NCBI GenBank assembly: GCA_934646005.1
Contig: CAKUED010000019.1
Coordinates: forward strand, 1 to 62,692
Direction: 5' to 3'
DNA: 62,692 nucleotides
From: an uncultured Oscillospiraceae bacterium
Lineage (GTDB): Bacteria > Bacillota > Clostridia > Oscillospirales > Oscillospiraceae
The stretch's first letter is position 1. Every line of letters begins with the position of its first letter. The notes under the pieces were generated by a model. The model did not search any database. It was not told the origin of the DNA and worked only from the letters and a program-made list of their open reading frames with translations. This document shows positions 41,370 through 49,623 of the stretch, piece after piece. The translations under genes and the position numbers were made by a program.

Positions 41370-42250
41370 AGAAAAAACGCTATTTTTCGCGCGGCGTGCT
41401 GACGCTGCTGGCATTTTTATTCGCGGTGCTGTTCCTGCTTCCCACGGTGCTCACGATCACGAACTCGTTCATGACGCAGAGCGAGATCACCGCCAACTAC
41501 GGGCAAATTTTCCAGAACGCGTCCTCCGGCGCGAAGAGCTTCATCGCCAAGACCATCAACCTGAAATTCATCCCCGACAAGGTCAGCTTCAGCCAGTATT
41601 TTACGGTGCTGCTGAAAAGCCCGGACTATCTGCTGAAATTCTGGAACTCGGTGATCCTGGTCGTGCCGATCGTGCTGGCGCAGCTCATGGTCGCGTCCAT
41701 CGCCGCCTACGGCTTTACGCGCTGGCGCGGCAGGGTGCGCGACGGCATCTTCTTTGCGTATGTGATCCTGATGCTCATGCCGTATCAGGTCACGCTCGTG
41801 CCGAACTATCTCGTGAGCGACTGGCTCGGCATCCTCAACACCCGCTGGGCGATCATTCTGCCGGGCGCGTTCGCGCCGTTTTCGGTGTTTCTGCTCACAA
41901 AATTCATGCGCCGCATCCCCAAGTCGCTCATTGAGTCGGCAAAGCTGGACGGCGCGGGCGAATGGCAGATCTTCTGGAACATTTGCCTGCCGCAGTGCCG
42001 CAGCGCGCTGTATTCCATCGCCATTCTGGTGTTCATCGACTACTGGAACATGGTGGAGCAGCCGCTCATTCTCCTGCCGAACGCGGATATGCAGCCGCTG
42101 TCGGTGTATCTTTCCAAAATCAACGCCGGTGAGATCGGCGTGGCATTCGCCGTGGCAGTCATTTACATGATCCCCGGACTGCTGCTGTTTTTACACGGCG
42201 AGGCGTATCTGGTGGAGGGCATTGCCTACTCCGGCTCGGTGAAAGGATAA
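41366..42250 (+). CDS. Sugar-type ABC transporter permease (MalG-like)
   Basis: 294 residues, six membrane helices, with EAA loop KSLIESAKLDGAGEWQIFWNI. The ATG overlaps the stop of the first permease (ATGA), so a 1:1 heterodimer is expected. The roughly 60-residue loop after the first helix (ITANYGQIFQN to LLKFWN) is longer than in MalG and may contact the large binding protein. The long upstream frame overlapping the first permease is a shadow. Substrate could be a sugar or something else; not readable. Confidence 0.92.
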   Translation: MKKKRYFSRGVLTLLAFLFAVLFLLPTVLTITNSFMTQSEITANYGQIFQNASSGAKSFIAKTINLKFIPDKVSFSQYFTVLLKSPDYLLKFWNSVILVVPIVLAQLMVASIAAYGFTRWRGRVRDGIFFAYVILMLMPYQVTLVPNYLVSDWLGILNTRWAIILPGAFAPFSVFLLTKFMRRIPKSLIESAKLDGAGEWQIFWNICLPQCRSALYSIAILVFIDYWNMVEQPLILLPNADMQPLSVYLSKINAGEIGVAFAVAVIYMIPGLLLFLHGEAYLVEGIAYSGSVKG

Positions 42251-42265
42251 TAAGAGGTGCAAGCT

Positions 42266-44221
42266 ATGGAAATGAAAGTCAAACGCAGAGAATGGGTCAA
42301 GACCGCCGCCATCATCTTTCTGGCGGTCCTACTGGTGCTGACGTTTTTCTCGAACACGATCATGAACTACTCCCTGCCGGAGGTGGCGACGCAGAGCGTC
42401 GAGTCCGGCACCATCAACGCAAAAATTCGCGGCACGGGCACGGTGGCGGCGAACGAGTCGTACGAGGTGACGGTCGAGCAGTCGCATAAGGTCGCCAGCG
42501 TCCTCGTCAAGGAGGGGCAGGAGGTCAAGGTGGACGACGTGCTCTTCCGCTTTGAGGGCGGCGAGAGCGACGAGCTGAAAGCCGCGCAGGACGCGCTGGA
42601 TCAGGCGGAGCAGGGCTACGAAAAGAGCCTGATCGAGGCGGGCAACGCCGCCGCCAAGGAAAACCGCGAAATTCAGAAGGCGCGCGACGCGTATAATGAG
42701 GCATTGGCGGTGTATCAGCAGTACAGCACGATGAGCGCCTCGCAGATCGCCACCAAGCTGGCAGAGGCGGAGATCAAGCTGAAGGATTTGCAGACGGAGA
42801 GTTCACAGGCGGACACGGATTATACGAATCTGAGCACGTCCACAGAATACACCGAAGCTAAGAGCAATCTGAACTCCTTGCAGGCGGATGTGGATTCGCT
42901 CACTGCCAAGGTGGAAGAGTATCAGGCACAGCTTGATAAGCTCCAACAGGGCGAAAATGTGCAGAATCAGATCGCGCAGAAAAAAAGCGAGTTGGCTTCC
43001 GCACAAAGCGAACTGGACGCAGCTCTGAAAAACTCTACATATCAGGCACTTTCTGATCTGGCTGGCGGCAAGGATTCTTACATGAGCATCTACGTTTCCA
43101 ATCACGAGCAGCTCAAAGCGCGCATTATGGAAGAAGATCTTGCTGAAACGGACGCTGAGGCGCAGTCGCTTGCCGAAGAAATGACAGCAGCGTACAGCAC
43201 CGCGCAGGAAAAGCGACAGGCTGTGGACACGCTTTCGCAGGACCTTTCCGAATTACAGCAGTCGCAGAGCAATTATGATTCTTATGATGCTATCAATAGT
43301 AAGCTCACTTCCGCACAGCGTGACCTGCGCGACGCAGAATCCGACCTGAGCAGTGCACAGCGCACCATCCGCCGCTACGACAAGGATCTGGAAGCGCTGA
43401 AGGACACCAAGGACACGCTTGCCCAGCAGGTCACCGACCAGCAGGCGGAATACGACAAGCTCTCCAAGGCCTCGTCTGCCGCCGCCACGATGAAGTCCGC
43501 AAAGGATACGCTTGAAAACCTCGTGTTTGAGCAAAATCTTGCCGATTCGGCGAGCGTGGACATGAAGGCGGCGAAGGAATCCATCGAAAAGCAGCGCAAG
43601 ACCGTCGAAAAGCTCCAGAAGGAGTCGGAGGGCGGCGAGGTCAAGTCGCCGGTGAACGGCACGATCTCCTCCCTGTCCGTCTCCGCCGGGCAGACGGCAA
43701 ACGCCGGCACGGCGCTTGCCAAGATCGACGTGATCGACCGCGGCTACACGCTCAAGATCGGCGTGACGAACGAGCAGGCGAAAAAGGTCACCATCGGTGA
43801 GAAGGCGGAGCTGGTCAACTACTGGTGGGGTAATGACGACATCACCGCCACGCTGGAATCCGTCGGCACCGACCCGTCCAACCCCGGCAAGGGCAAGCTG
43901 CTCACGTTCCGGCTGAACGGCACAGTCGAGCCGGGGCAGAGCATCACGCTGTCCATCGGGCAGAAGAGCGCGAATTATGACTGCCTTGTGCCCAATTCCG
44001 CCGTGCGCAGCGACAATAACGGCTCGTTCGTGCTGCTCGTCACGTCCAAGAGCAGCCCCCTCGGCAACCGCTACACCGCCACGCGCGTCTCGGTGAACGT
44101 GCTCGCCTCCGACGATACGAGTACCGCCGTGACGGGTCTGTCCGCGGGCGATTTCGTGCTGACCACGTCCAGCAAGCCCGTGTCCTCCGGGATGCAGGTG
44201 CGGCTGGCGGATGAGAACTGA
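42266..44221 (+). CDS. HlyD/MacA-type adaptor with long coiled coil
   Basis: 651 residues. One N-terminal membrane anchor (about 13-33), then a lipoyl-like half (GTINAKIRGTGTV, VLVKEGQEVKVDDVLFRFEGG), a very long coiled coil (about 100-465), the second lipoyl half (SPVNGTISSLSVSAGQTANAG) and beta-barrel domains (CLVPNSAVRSDNNGSFVLLV). Such adaptors link an inner-membrane ABC protein to extracellular steps of export. ATG at 42266 has AGAGGTG 6 bases upstream. The middle of the coiled coil is visibly lower in GC than either end. Confidence 0.88.
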   Translation: MEMKVKRREWVKTAAIIFLAVLLVLTFFSNTIMNYSLPEVATQSVESGTINAKIRGTGTVAANESYEVTVEQSHKVASVLVKEGQEVKVDDVLFRFEGGESDELKAAQDALDQAEQGYEKSLIEAGNAAAKENREIQKARDAYNEALAVYQQYSTMSASQIATKLAEAEIKLKDLQTESSQADTDYTNLSTSTEYTEAKSNLNSLQADVDSLTAKVEEYQAQLDKLQQGENVQNQIAQKKSELASAQSELDAALKNSTYQALSDLAGGKDSYMSIYVSNHEQLKARIMEEDLAETDAEAQSLAEEMTAAYSTAQEKRQAVDTLSQDLSELQQSQSNYDSYDAINSKLTSAQRDLRDAESDLSSAQRTIRRYDKDLEALKDTKDTLAQQVTDQQAEYDKLSKASSAAATMKSAKDTLENLVFEQNLADSASVDMKAAKESIEKQRKTVEKLQKESEGGEVKSPVNGTISSLSVSAGQTANAGTALAKIDVIDRGYTLKIGVTNEQAKKVTIGEKAELVNYWWGNDDITATLESVGTDPSNPGKGKLLTFRLNGTVEPGQSITLSIGQKSANYDCLVPNSAVRSDNNGSFVLLVTSKSSPLGNRYTATRVSVNVLASDDTSTAVTGLSAGDFVLTTSSKPVSSGMQVRLADEN

Positions 44222-45308
44222 GATGGGCGGCGGCAAATTTCTGCGCGGCAAAGAAAGGCCGCGCCTGAGCACAAGGCAGCTCGTGCTGCTGATCCTTGCG
44301 GTCGTTTTGCTCGTGCTGGCGCTTTTGTGCGCCCTGGGGCTGCACCGCGTGCGAAACACCCTCCTCACGCAGTCGGCGGCGAAGGCGTGGCGCGGCGAGA
44401 GCGAGATGCGCTTCGCACAGCTTTCCGTCTTCCTGCCGAACGATAATCTCGCCACGGAGGATGATGTGCGCACGTTCCGGCAGGCGCTCGATTCCGCGCT
44501 CGTCACCGCGTCGCTCGAAGCGCCGGAGGGCGGCAGCCTCTACGACGACGCGTATTCCGGCACGGCGAGCCTGACCGTGGAAAACGGCACAAAATCGGTC
44601 AGCGTCAAGACCATCGGCGTGGGCGGGGACTTTTTCCTGTTCCACCCGCTGCGGCTCATCTCCGGCAGCTACCTGACGGCGGACGATTTCATGCGCGACC
44701 GCGTCGTGCTCGACGAAAACCTCGCCTGGGCGCTGTTCGGCAGCAGCGATGTGGCGGGCATGAGCGTGACCATCAACGGTCTGCAATACCCCATCGCGGG
44801 CGTGGTGGCGCGCGAGGACGATTTTGCCACCAAAAAGGCGTACACCGACGACGTGGGAATGTTCATGTGCATTGAGGCGATGAACGCCATTTCCGAGACA
44901 AAGCTCTCGTGCTACGAGCTGGTCGCGCCGAATATGGTGTCCGGCTTTGCCTACAACATCGTGCAGGAGAAATTCAAGCCCGACGGCGGCGTGATCGTGG
45001 AGAACAGCAAGCGCTTTTCCACGTTCAGCCTGCTGGACATCGTGCGGAATTTCGGCACGCGGTCGATGAACGAAAAGGGCATCCTGTATCCCTATTGGGA
45101 GAACGCCGCGCGGATGTGCGAGGACTACGCCGCGCTATACCTGCTGGGGCTGGTGCTGTTTTTGATCTACCCCATCGTGCTGGCGATCGTCTGGCTGGTG
45201 AAGCTGATCCGCAACACCGCCGAGCGCGTCGGCGAAGAGGTCGCCGAGACCGTGGAGCAGAAGATCGAAGAAAATAAGGAAAAGCACTATACAAGGACCG
45301 GGATATGA
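44211..45308 (+). CDS. MacB-core-type membrane protein without FtsX permease helices
   Basis: 365 residues. One membrane helix near 23-45, an extracellular domain (about 50-300) resembling the MacB periplasmic core (FAQLSVFLPNDN, VKTIGVGGDFFLFHPLRLISGSYLTADD, VVLDENLAWALFGSSDVAGMSVTINGLQYPIAGVV), a second helix near 310-335, then a charged tail. Normal MacB permeases have four helices and an ATPase; the final FtsX helices are missing. It overlaps the adaptor gene by 11 bp (an ATG at 44223 is a second possible start) and ends the operon. Function as partner of the adaptor is inferred. Confidence 0.7.
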   Translation: MRTEMGGGKFLRGKERPRLSTRQLVLLILAVVLLVLALLCALGLHRVRNTLLTQSAAKAWRGESEMRFAQLSVFLPNDNLATEDDVRTFRQALDSALVTASLEAPEGGSLYDDAYSGTASLTVENGTKSVSVKTIGVGGDFFLFHPLRLISGSYLTADDFMRDRVVLDENLAWALFGSSDVAGMSVTINGLQYPIAGVVAREDDFATKKAYTDDVGMFMCIEAMNAISETKLSCYELVAPNMVSGFAYNIVQEKFKPDGGVIVENSKRFSTFSLLDIVRNFGTRSMNEKGILYPYWENAARMCEDYAALYLLGLVLFLIYPIVLAIVWLVKLIRNTAERVGEEVAETVEQKIEENKEKHYTRTGI

Positions 45309-45310
45309 GG

Positions 45311-45350
45311 AATGCGCCCCTGCCGCCAAGCGGCAGGGGCGCATTTTTAG
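45311..45350 (+). terminator. Terminator of the seven-gene operon
   Basis: A perfect 15-bp stem AATGCGCCCCTGCCG/CGGCAGGGGCGCATT followed by TTTAG. Confidence 0.9.
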
Positions 45351-45976
45351 TCATAACGTAGGGGCGGGGTCCTACCCCGCCCGCGCAGGACGCAATTGCA
45401 AACCCGCACAATGAACGGCGGCAACGTAAAATGTCCGTAGGGGTCGATGCCCACATCGACCCGGCAGAGCGCAATTGCAGAATTGCACGATGTTCGGCGA
45501 AACCGTAAAACGCCCTGTAGGGGCGGACGCCTCTGTCCGCCCATTGGGCAATGACGGGTTTGTCGCAGGGTGTCGGCAAAACGTAACATTTCCCGACGTG
45601 CCGTAGGGGCGGGGTTCTACCCCGCCCGCGCAGGACGCATCATCATAATTGCATAACAAACGGCGACCACGCAACACGTCCCGTTTCGCATTGGTATGCC
45701 CCAATTACGACATTGTGCCGCCGGGAGGGGTAGAACCCCTCCCCTACGCAAATTTGGCGGCAATGGCAAATTTACCGCAACATATCATAAAAACGGTCGT
45801 GCATCCGTGCGGGGCGATGCGACGCCCGCAGGCTAGTTTCGAGGCGCAACCGCGCGCAGCGCGGCTCTTAGCGCCGAAGATGGGCATCGCCCCCTACAAA
45901 CGTGGTGCGGGTTCGCATTGGTACATTCAATTTTGCGGGTGCGTCCTGCCGGGCGGACAGGGTCGTCCGCCCCTAC
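45350..45976. repeat. Mosaic palindrome cluster 3 (7 modules, one with an insertion)
   Basis: Right-facing modules at 45358 (C), 45437 (B), 45517 (A), 45603 (C); left-facing at 45722 (C), 45811-45897 (B split by about 60 bp in its loop) and 45950 (A). Left end reads TCATAACGTAGGGG. In the split module the stem is GGGGCGATG/CATCGCCCC, a compensatory change from GGGTCGATG/CATCGACCC. With the next repeat it fills 45350-46110. Confidence 0.92.
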
Positions 45977-46040
45977 GAGTGCATACCATTTCGCATTGGT
46001 GCACTCCGATTTGCAGAGCTGTACCGCACAATCCTTCCGT

Positions 46041-46079
46041 CACGGCTTCGCCGTGCCACCTCCCTTTACACAAGGGAGG
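46041..46079. repeat. Double-hairpin repeat next to cluster 3
   Basis: CACGG/CCGTG (46041-46055) followed by CCTCCCTT/AAGGGAGG (46059-46079). A related pair lies at 60347-60381. It stands where the last left-facing module of cluster 3 would be expected. Confidence 0.65.
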
Positions 46080-46112
46080 CTTTGGTGCGCCCAAAATCCC
46101 CCTAAAACCACA

Positions 46113-46133
46113 AAAACGCCCCGCGGGGCGTTT
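46113..46133 (-). terminator. Terminator of the kinase-like gene
   Basis: Palindrome AAACGCCCC-GC-GGGGCGTTT with TTTTTG following on the minus strand. Confidence 0.7.
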
Positions 46134-46159
46134 ATCCTTTCTATTTTATTGATTTCCGT

Positions 46160-47251
46160 TTAATTCACATTGATCGAATCGAACACTTCCAGCGGCAGCA
46201 CATCGGCAAGCTCGGTCAGCTCGTGGGAATAGCCGCCGGTGTAGTCGGCTGCGGCGACCGGGCTCTTGAACACACGCGCCTGCACATCCGGCGTGCGCAG
46301 CGAAATGGAGAGGCATACGCACGCCCCCTGATCCGACTCCGACTGCACCACGAGATTGCCCCCGTGAAGCTGCGCAATGCTGCGCGCGAGCGGCAGACCT
46401 GCGCCAACGCCCCAGCGCGGGTCGCCCAGCTCCACCGCGCGCGCATAGCGCGTGAACGCCGAGGCGATCAGCGACGGTGCAAAGCCCTCACCGCTGTCCT
46501 GTACGCGAATGAGCGCACTTGTCTCCCCGCGCTCCAGGCGCACGGAGATCGTCCCGCCGGCGGGCGTGAATTTGATGGCATTGCTGAGAAGATTCAAGAT
46601 CGCGCGCTCGAGCCGCTGCCGGTCGATCCACGCATAGAAGGTCTGCGGCGGAATGCTGCATTCGAGCCGGATGCCGCGCGTGCGGCAAAGCGGTGCGGTG
46701 CGCTCGAAAATGCCGTAGATGTAGCTGGTCATCTCCGTCTTTTCCAGATTCAGCTTCATCTCGCCGTCCAGCGCGGCGCGCAGATCGGTCAGGTTGCACG
46801 TCGTGCGCAGGAGCTGATAGAACGCGTGGTTCAGCGATGCCATGCTGCGCTGGATCGCCGGGTCTTCCAGCTCCTCCAGCCGCGGGAAGAGCGCCGCCGC
46901 CGCGCCAAACAGATTCGACAGCGGCACGCGCAGCGCCTGCGCGGCAAAAAACGCCATGTCGGGCGCAGGCTGCTCTGCCTTCGCCTGAATGACAAAGATC
47001 TGCCACCCATCCAGCGGGTACACTGCCGCCTCCGCCGGTCCGCCCGGCAGGCTGAGCGGCAGATTCACCGAACCCGTCCAGTCGGCACGGTACATCGCCT
47101 CGTCCGTCAGGGCGAGGATCTGCGTATTTTCATGAACGTCCAGCGCCTGCGCCGCGCGGTTACAGTACGAGACTGCGCCGTCCTTCACCGCAAACACCGG
47201 CTGTGCGATCCCATCAAGCAGCTCGGTCAGCTGCCGAATTTCCAAACTCAA
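46160..47251 (-). CDS. Histidine-kinase-like protein lacking the phospho-acceptor His
   Basis: 363 residues, no membrane segment. Residues about 1-60 are PAS-like (LLDGIAQPVFAVKDGAVSYCNRAA). In the dimerisation helix the usual SHELRTPL reads AQALRVPL, so Gln replaces the His that is phosphorylated. The ATPase domain keeps its N box (ILNLLSNAIKFTPAGG), G1 (VQDSGEGFAP) and G2 (VGAGLPLARSIAQLHGG). Start chosen as TTG at 47249-47251 because AAGGAGG lies 8 bases before it; ATGs further up have no such site. No regulator gene adjoins. May be an ATP-binding regulator, not a kinase. Confidence 0.75.
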   Translation of the reverse strand: MSLEIRQLTELLDGIAQPVFAVKDGAVSYCNRAAQALDVHENTQILALTDEAMYRADWTGSVNLPLSLPGGPAEAAVYPLDGWQIFVIQAKAEQPAPDMAFFAAQALRVPLSNLFGAAAALFPRLEELEDPAIQRSMASLNHAFYQLLRTTCNLTDLRAALDGEMKLNLEKTEMTSYIYGIFERTAPLCRTRGIRLECSIPPQTFYAWIDRQRLERAILNLLSNAIKFTPAGGTISVRLERGETSALIRVQDSGEGFAPSLIASAFTRYARAVELGDPRWGVGAGLPLARSIAQLHGGNLVVQSESDQGACVCLSISLRTPDVQARVFKSPVAAADYTGGYSHELTELADVLPLEVFDSINVN

Positions 47252-47354
47252 ATCTGCCGCCTCCTTACCCCGATCCCGGGGCATCTCGCTCTCATCATCA
47301 TTGTTTGAGTATTTCAAACCCTTATCACAGGAAAATATTTCTTGTCGTCCTGCT

Positions 47355-47383
47355 ATCATAGCAGACTAAGACAAAAAATGCAA
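47355..47383 (-). promoter_or_regulatory. Promoter of the kinase-like gene
   Basis: TTGCAT (47378-47383), 17 bp, TATGAT (47355-47360) on the minus strand; start near 47348, inside the upstream frame extension, which supports the later start codon. Confidence 0.65.
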
Positions 47384-47435
47384 TCTTTTTAAAGAAAAAG
47401 GCAAAAAGTAGCAAATTCCCACCCTTTTCGTTCAC

Positions 47436-47464
47436 TTGCACGCACTTTGTTCTGGTGATATAAT
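47436..47464 (+). promoter_or_regulatory. Promoter of the beta-CASP gene
   Basis: TTGCAC (47436-47441), 17 bp, TATAAT (47459-47464); start near 47471. Confidence 0.75.
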
Positions 47465-47497
47465 AGAAAAATACCACATCAAACGGGGGTCGATCGT

Positions 47498-49090
47498 ATG
47501 AAACTCACCTTCCTCGGCGCGGCGCACGAGGTCACCGGGAGCTGCACGCTGCTGGAGACCGGCGGGCGGTATTTTCTTGTCGATCACGGCATGGAACAGG
47601 GCGTGAACGTGTTTGAAAACGCACCGCTGCCCGTTGCGCCGGGCGAGATCGACGCGGTGTTCCTCACGCACGCACACATCGACCACGCGGGGCTGCTGCC
47701 CAAGCTCTGCAAGGACGGCTTCCACGGCAAAATTTACGCCACGGAAGCCACCGACGCGCTGTGCCGCATCATGCTCATGGACTCCGCCAACATCCAGATG
47801 TCCGACGCGCAGTGGCAGACGCGCAAAGCCGAGCGCGCGGGCAAGCTCGCCGTTGAGCCGCTCTACACCACCGACGATGCCGCCGCCGCGCTGGCGCTGC
47901 TGCGTCCGTGCGCCTACGGCAAAACGGTACGGGCGGCGGAGGGCGTGCGTCTGCGCTTTACGGACGTGGGGCATCTGCTCGGCTCGGCGTGCGTGGAGCT
48001 GTGGCTGACGGAGGACGGCGTTGAGAAAAAGGTCGTCTTTTCCGGCGACGTCGGCAACACCGGCAAGCCCATCCTGCGCGACCCGCAGACCGTGGACACG
48101 GCGGACGTGCTCATCGTGGAGTCCACCTACGGCGGACGGCTGCACGGGCGCACCGGCGACGCCGTCTCCGCGCTGGCGGGGTACATCCAGCGCACGTTTG
48201 ACCGCGGCGGCAGCGTCATCATCCCTGCCTTTGCCGTGGGACGGACGCAGGAGCTGCTGTACGCCATCCGCGAGATCAAGCAGAAAAAGCTCGTGCGCGG
48301 GCACGACGGCTTCCCCGTCTACCTCGACAGCCCGCTCGCCGAGGAGGCGACGGCGGTCTTTTTGCAGTGCGACTCCGACTTTTTTGACGAGCCGACGCGC
48401 GAGCTGCTGCGTCAGGGCGTGAACCCGATCTGGTTTCCGAACCTGCATCTCGCCCCGGCGGTGGAGCAGTCGCGCGCCATCAACGACGATCCGCGCCCCA
48501 AGATCATCCTCTCCGCCAGCGGGATGTGCGACGCGGGACGTATCCGCCACCACCTCAAACACAACCTCTGGAAGCCCGAAAATCTCGTCCTGCTGGCGGG
48601 CTATCAGGCAAACGGGACGCTCGGCAGGAGCTTGCAGGAGGGTGTCAAGACCGTGCGCCTGTTCGGCGAAGAGGTCGCCGTGCGCGCCGAGATCGCCATG
48701 CTGCAAGGCGCGAGCGGTCACGCCGATCAGGCGGGGCTGCTGCGCTGGGTCGGGGCGATCGCACCGAAGCCGCAGTTCGTGTTCGTGAACCACGGCGACG
48801 AGGAAAACTGCGAAGCCTTCCGCGACCTGCTCACCAAGGAGGGCTACACCGCCTTTGCACCCTACAGCGGCACGGTGTTTGACGTCGCCGCCGGGCGGCT
48901 GGACTATGTTGCCGAGCCGAGGCGCATCGAAAAGACCGGCTCTGCGCGCAAAAAAGAGGTGTATACCCTGCTCGTCGAGACCGCGCGCCGCCTGCTGGCA
49001 CTTGCCGTCGCCTTCCGCGAGCAGTCCAATCAGCGTGTGCGCAAATTCACCGCCGATATTCAATCGCTGCTCGATAAATGGAGCGCATAA
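47498..49090 (+). CDS. Metallo-beta-lactamase/beta-CASP RNA-processing protein
   Basis: 530 residues. Zinc motif THAHIDHAGLLPKL (around 57-70), GHLLGSA, and FSGDVGNTGKPIL in the metallo-beta-lactamase part; the beta-CASP part has STYGGRLHG, VIIPAFAVGRTQELL, LDSPLAEEAT, ILSASGMCDAGRIRHHL and ASGHADQAGLLRWV. This is the CPSF73/YSH1-like bacterial group, probable RNA endonuclease or exonuclease, distinct from RNase J. GGGGG precedes the ATG. Divergent from the kinase-like gene. Confidence 0.9.
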   Translation: MKLTFLGAAHEVTGSCTLLETGGRYFLVDHGMEQGVNVFENAPLPVAPGEIDAVFLTHAHIDHAGLLPKLCKDGFHGKIYATEATDALCRIMLMDSANIQMSDAQWQTRKAERAGKLAVEPLYTTDDAAAALALLRPCAYGKTVRAAEGVRLRFTDVGHLLGSACVELWLTEDGVEKKVVFSGDVGNTGKPILRDPQTVDTADVLIVESTYGGRLHGRTGDAVSALAGYIQRTFDRGGSVIIPAFAVGRTQELLYAIREIKQKKLVRGHDGFPVYLDSPLAEEATAVFLQCDSDFFDEPTRELLRQGVNPIWFPNLHLAPAVEQSRAINDDPRPKIILSASGMCDAGRIRHHLKHNLWKPENLVLLAGYQANGTLGRSLQEGVKTVRLFGEEVAVRAEIAMLQGASGHADQAGLLRWVGAIAPKPQFVFVNHGDEENCEAFRDLLTKEGYTAFAPYSGTVFDVAAGRLDYVAEPRRIEKTGSARKKEVYTLLVETARRLLALAVAFREQSNQRVRKFTADIQSLLDKWSA

Positions 49091-49100
49091 ATGCAGACCA

Positions 49101-49152
49101 CAGCCCCGCCCCGAAGCCGTCAGCTTCGCGGCGGGGCTGCGTTCTGTTTTTT
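49101..49152 (+). terminator. Terminator of the beta-CASP gene
   Basis: Stem CAGCCCCGCC-CGAAGC/GCTTCG-GGCGGGGCTG (49101-49139) followed by a T-rich run with TTTTTT. Confidence 0.8.
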
Positions 49153-49162
49153 GCGCAAAAAA

Positions 49163-49188
49163 CAAGCACCCACGTTCGTGAGTGCTTG
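49163..49188 (-). terminator. Terminator of rplM-rpsI
   Basis: Stem CAAGCACTCACG/CGTGGGTGCTTG (one G-T pair) followed by TTTTTT on the minus strand. Confidence 0.85.
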
Positions 49189-49201
49189 CATTCTGATAAA
49201 C

Positions 49202-49606
49202 TCAGCGCTTGGAGAACTGCGGTGCGCGACGGGCTGCCTTGAGACCGTACTTTTTGCGCTCCTTCATTCTCGGATCGCGGGTGAGGAAGCCGGCTGCCTT
49301 GAGGGCGGCGCGGAACTCGGGGTTGACGCCCAGCAGAGCGCGGGCGACGCCGTGACGGATCGCGCCAGCCTGACCGGAGACGCCGCCGCCTTCGACGGTG
49401 CAGACGATGTCAACCTTGCCGACCATGTCCACGGTGTTCAGCGGCTGACGGACGACCATCTTCAGGGTATCCAGACCGAAGTACTCGTCGATGTCACGAC
49501 CGTTGATGGTGATCGAGCCGGTGCCTTCCGGGAACAGACGCACACGCGCGATGGAGGATTTACGGCGACCCGTGCCGTACTGATACTGTCTTTTGCTCTC
49601 GTACAT
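49202..49606 (-). CDS. rpsI: Ribosomal protein S9 (uS9)
   Basis: 134 residues. Start [19 protein letters not shown] and the basic C-terminal tail ending QFSKR, which reaches into the ribosomal P site and touches tRNA, are diagnostic. [17 protein letters not shown] stretch appears as [18 protein letters not shown]. Second gene of the conserved rplM-rpsI operon, 17 bp behind rplM, with AGGAGG in the gap. Length and key tail residues normal. Confidence 0.98.
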   Translation of the reverse strand: MYESKRQYQYGTGRRKSSIARVRLFPEGTGSITINGRDIDEYFGLDTLKMVVRQPLNTVDMVGKVDIVCTVEGGGVSGQAGAIRHGVARALLGVNPEFRAALKAAGFLTRDPRMKERKKYGLKAARRAPQFSKR

Positions 49607-49623
49607 AGTTCGTTACCTCCTGA

